The notes beneath the pieces are model-generated. The model saw only the letters and a list, made by a program, of their open reading frames with translations. It had not been told where the DNA came from and ran no database searches. A stretch of DNA of 39,516 bases from an uncultured Christensenellaceae bacterium (GTDB lineage: Bacteria > Bacillota > Clostridia > Christensenellales > UBA3700): NCBI GenBank assembly GCA_944383905.1, contig CALWRI010000016.1, positions 1-39,516 of the forward strand, given 5' to 3'. A program made the position numbers and the translations under genes. Positions 38,097-39,516 of this stretch are shown here, piece after piece (within the stretch, counting starts at the first letter, position 1; each line of letters begins with the position of its first letter).

Positions 38097-38125
38097 TTGT
38101 AATTTAATTTGAATCGTTATATAAT
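38097..38125 (+). promoter_or_regulatory. Promoter of the 77-residue membrane protein
   Basis: TTGTAA (38097-38102), a 17-bp spacer and TATAAT (38120-38125). Confidence 0.8.
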
Positions 38126-38153
38126 GAATACAATAGGATTTGGAGGTGAATTT

Positions 38154-38387
38154 ATGAAATCCGTAGTAAAATCTTTTGACTCTCTTCCGAGAATAGTCAA
38201 AGTCATCTTTGCATTGCCCGTACTCGACATCATCTGGGCAATTTACAGAGTCTGCCGCAGTATTGAAAAGAAAAACGTCCTTGCGATCATACTCTCTATT
38301 CTGATGCTTTTCATCTGCCCCGCTTTGTTCTGGATCGTCGACCTCATTACCACGATCGTTTCAAACAAAGTTTTGTGGATCTGCTGA
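38154..38387 (+). CDS. Small membrane protein of unknown function
   Basis: The 77-residue product has two hydrophobic helices (about 13-32, IVKVIFALPVLDIIWAIYRV, and 43-67) joined by a short basic loop (CRSIEKKN), so both termini are probably on the same side. Proteins of this form are widespread in Clostridia but have no assigned role. ATG at 38154 was chosen because TGGAGG (38141-38146) lies 7 bases upstream; the longer frame starts between the -10 box and that site. It has its own promoter and terminator. Confidence 0.75.
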   Translation: MKSVVKSFDSLPRIVKVIFALPVLDIIWAIYRVCRSIEKKNVLAIILSILMLFICPALFWIVDLITTIVSNKVLWIC

Positions 38388-38402
38388 TAAAGGATATTCA
38401 AG

Positions 38403-38437
38403 CGAAAAAATACGCGGGATTCGCTCCCGCGTTTTTT
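38403..38437. terminator. Bidirectional terminator between the small membrane protein and mscS
   Basis: ACGCGGGA (38412-38419) pairs with TCCCGCGT (38425-38432) around TTCGC, with T6 to the right and A6 to the left. It serves both converging genes. Confidence 0.9.
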
Positions 38438-38450
38438 GTTGTCTTTTCCT

Positions 38451-39260
38451 TTATTTTGTATGCACGTCGAGTTGAGGATAAGGGATCTCGATGTTGTTTT
38501 CGTCAAACGCTTTTTTCACCCTTTCGAGCATAAACCATTTTGACGCCCAATACTTATCGGTGGGGACCCAGAAACGCGCGAGAATGTTTATGCTGCTCGC
38601 CGCGTGCTCTGTGACGTTCACGAAAGGCGCGGGATCTTCGAGGACGTAATCCATCTCCGCTATGCAATCGTAAATGATCTTTTTCGCCTTCTCAAAATCC
38701 TCGTCGTACGATATGGAGAAAACGATATCCTGTCTTCTTGTGTCGTTCTGATTCACGTTGACGATATGATCGTTGGCCACCTTGCCGTTTGGCATTATGA
38801 TGACCTTGTTGTCTCCCGTCTTCAGATAAGTGTAAAACAACTTGATGTCCGTGACGGTGCCCTCGTAACCCTCGCACTGAATATAATCGCCGACCTTGTA
38901 CGGATGCATCACGAGAATGACGATCCCGCCCGCGAGGTTGGAAAGCGAGCCTTGCAACGCGAGACCGATCGCTACGCCTGCGCTTGCTATCGCCGCGGTA
39001 ATGCTCGCAGTCTGGATTCCCAGATAGTCGAGATAAATGAGCACAGCCGCAAATTTTACAAAACGCCTGATCGTCGGAATGAGCACTCTGATTATCGTCG
39101 GCTCGATCATCTTGCGGTTGAGAAAACGCTCGAATTTCCTTGTGAAAAAATTTGTCAGTTTGAATACGATAAAGAGGACAATAAAACCGATGATTGCCTT
39201 CAAACCCTCTGTCAACGCCCACTTGCCGACCTCTTTCAACATCTCGACAAAATTATCCAT
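38451..39260 (-). CDS. Small-conductance mechanosensitive channel (MscS family)
   Basis: MscS-type channels open under membrane tension and release solutes on osmotic downshock. The 269-residue protein has three hydrophobic segments; the third is the pore helix, AAIASAGVAIGLALQGSLSN (about 89-108), with its Ala-Gly packing pattern. The beta domain (HPYKVGDYIQCEGYEGTVTDI) and the C-terminal alpha-beta cage follow. It is about the length of Escherichia coli MscS. GGAG precedes the ATG by 7 bases and a consensus-like promoter is present. Whether it is a true MscS or a YnaI-like variant cannot be told. Confidence 0.93.
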   Translation of the reverse strand: MDNFVEMLKEVGKWALTEGLKAIIGFIVLFIVFKLTNFFTRKFERFLNRKMIEPTIIRVLIPTIRRFVKFAAVLIYLDYLGIQTASITAAIASAGVAIGLALQGSLSNLAGGIVILVMHPYKVGDYIQCEGYEGTVTDIKLFYTYLKTGDNKVIIMPNGKVANDHIVNVNQNDTRRQDIVFSISYDEDFEKAKKIIYDCIAEMDYVLEDPAPFVNVTEHAASSINILARFWVPTDKYWASKWFMLERVKKAFDENNIEIPYPQLDVHTK

Positions 39261-39289
39261 AATCGATCTCCTTCGTATCTTTCCCGATT

Positions 39290-39318
39290 ATTATATCCCC
39301 TTTTTCGGATAAAAGCAA
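39290..39318 (-). promoter_or_regulatory. mscS promoter
   Basis: TTGCTT (39313-39318), a 17-bp spacer and TATAAT (39290-39295) on the minus strand. Confidence 0.75.
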
Positions 39319-39379
39319 CAATGCGTTTTGAATTGCAGTTAAATATATAAATTTTTTTGATTAAACTATAAAAAATCCA

Positions 39380-39408
39380 TTGACAAAGCCGAAAAAAACC
39401 TTTATGAT
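39380..39408 (+). promoter_or_regulatory. tRNA-Leu promoter
   Basis: TTGACA (39380-39385), a 17-bp spacer and TATGAT (39403-39408), about 23 bases before the tRNA. Confidence 0.85.
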
Positions 39409-39430
39409 AACTAATGCAACTTAAGGAAAT

Positions 39431-39513
39431 GCGGTTATGGCGGAACTGGCAGACGCGTACGTTTGAGGGGCGTATGGGAGACCATCCGGGTTCAAGTCCC
39501 GGTAACCGCACCA
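39431..39513 (+). tRNA. tRNA-Leu (anticodon GAG)
   Basis: A full cloverleaf is readable: acceptor GCGGTTA/TAACCGC (39431-39437 and 39503-39509), a D arm, the anticodon stem TACGT/GCGTA with loop TTGAGGG giving GAG, a class II long variable arm (TGG-GAGA-CCA), T arm CCGGG-TTCAAGT-CCCGG, discriminator A and an encoded CCA. Confidence 0.97.
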
Positions 39514-39516
39514 AAA

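Noticed and set aside
39236..39514. 92-codon minus-strand frame beginning MVRLPGLEPGWSP
   Set aside because: The N-terminal part is the complement of the tRNA-Leu gene, a well-known annotation artefact.

Overview
The window is about 39.5 kb of a chromosome from a member of the Bacillota, most likely an uncultured, gut-type Clostridia lineage. This rests on gene content and order: galK/galT of the Firmicutes type, dnaX-ybaB-recR, a single-chain long PurL in a clustered purine operon, a T-box leader on thrS with a YtxC-like gene beside it, an EndoA/MazF gene near nnr, a WYL regulator, a DUF4838 lipoprotein and a collagen-like Gly-X-Thr protein. It also rests on near-consensus sigma-A promoters with 17-bp spacers and strong GGAGG ribosome binding sites. 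No lineage below class can be fixed by eye.

Layout. 1-1.7 kb: last codons of groES, then groEL (+). 1.8-6.3 kb: minus-strand DivIVA-like protein, pncB, lgt and galK. galK is divergent from galT (+, 6.6-8.1 kb), with a promoter facing each way. 8.2-12.4 kb: minus-strand dnaX-ybaB-recR unit and a GPH-type sugar symporter. 12.8-13.4 kb: a small lipoprotein (+). 13.4-18.2 kb: minus-strand YgiQ radical SAM protein, recX, nnr, then a promoter, a short terminated RNA with degenerate hairpin repeats, and a MazF/EndoA toxin with no visible antitoxin gene. 18.3-27.8 kb: purine operon purE-purC-purM-purN-purH-purD-purL (minus), lacking purF and purB. 27.8-28.6 kb: about 850 bp without a convincing gene, holding the purE promoter and a leader that can form a pseudoknot, a cluster of DnaA boxes, and a long-range inverted repeat. 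28.6-31.2 kb: gdhA (-) and a divergent WYL regulator (+). 31.3-34.2 kb: thrS with its T-box leader and a YtxC-like gene (-). 34.4-36.4 kb: DUF4838 lipoprotein (-). 36.6-38.4 kb: collagen-like surface protein with an almost identical 252-bp internal duplication, then a small membrane protein (+). 38.5-39.3 kb: MscS channel (-). 39.4-39.5 kb: tRNA-Leu(GAG) (+).

Most genes are housekeeping: purine synthesis, Leloir galactose use, NAD salvage and NAD(P)HX repair, recombination repair, lipoprotein maturation and ammonium assimilation. No phage, IS element, CRISPR array or defence island is visible. The most interesting signals are non-coding: the RNA and hairpin repeats upstream of the orphan mazF, the purE leader pseudoknot, the DnaA-box cluster, the bulged hairpin upstream of pncB, and two genes whose -10 box places the transcript start on the ATG. 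All functional statements for these are inferences from sequence reading only.
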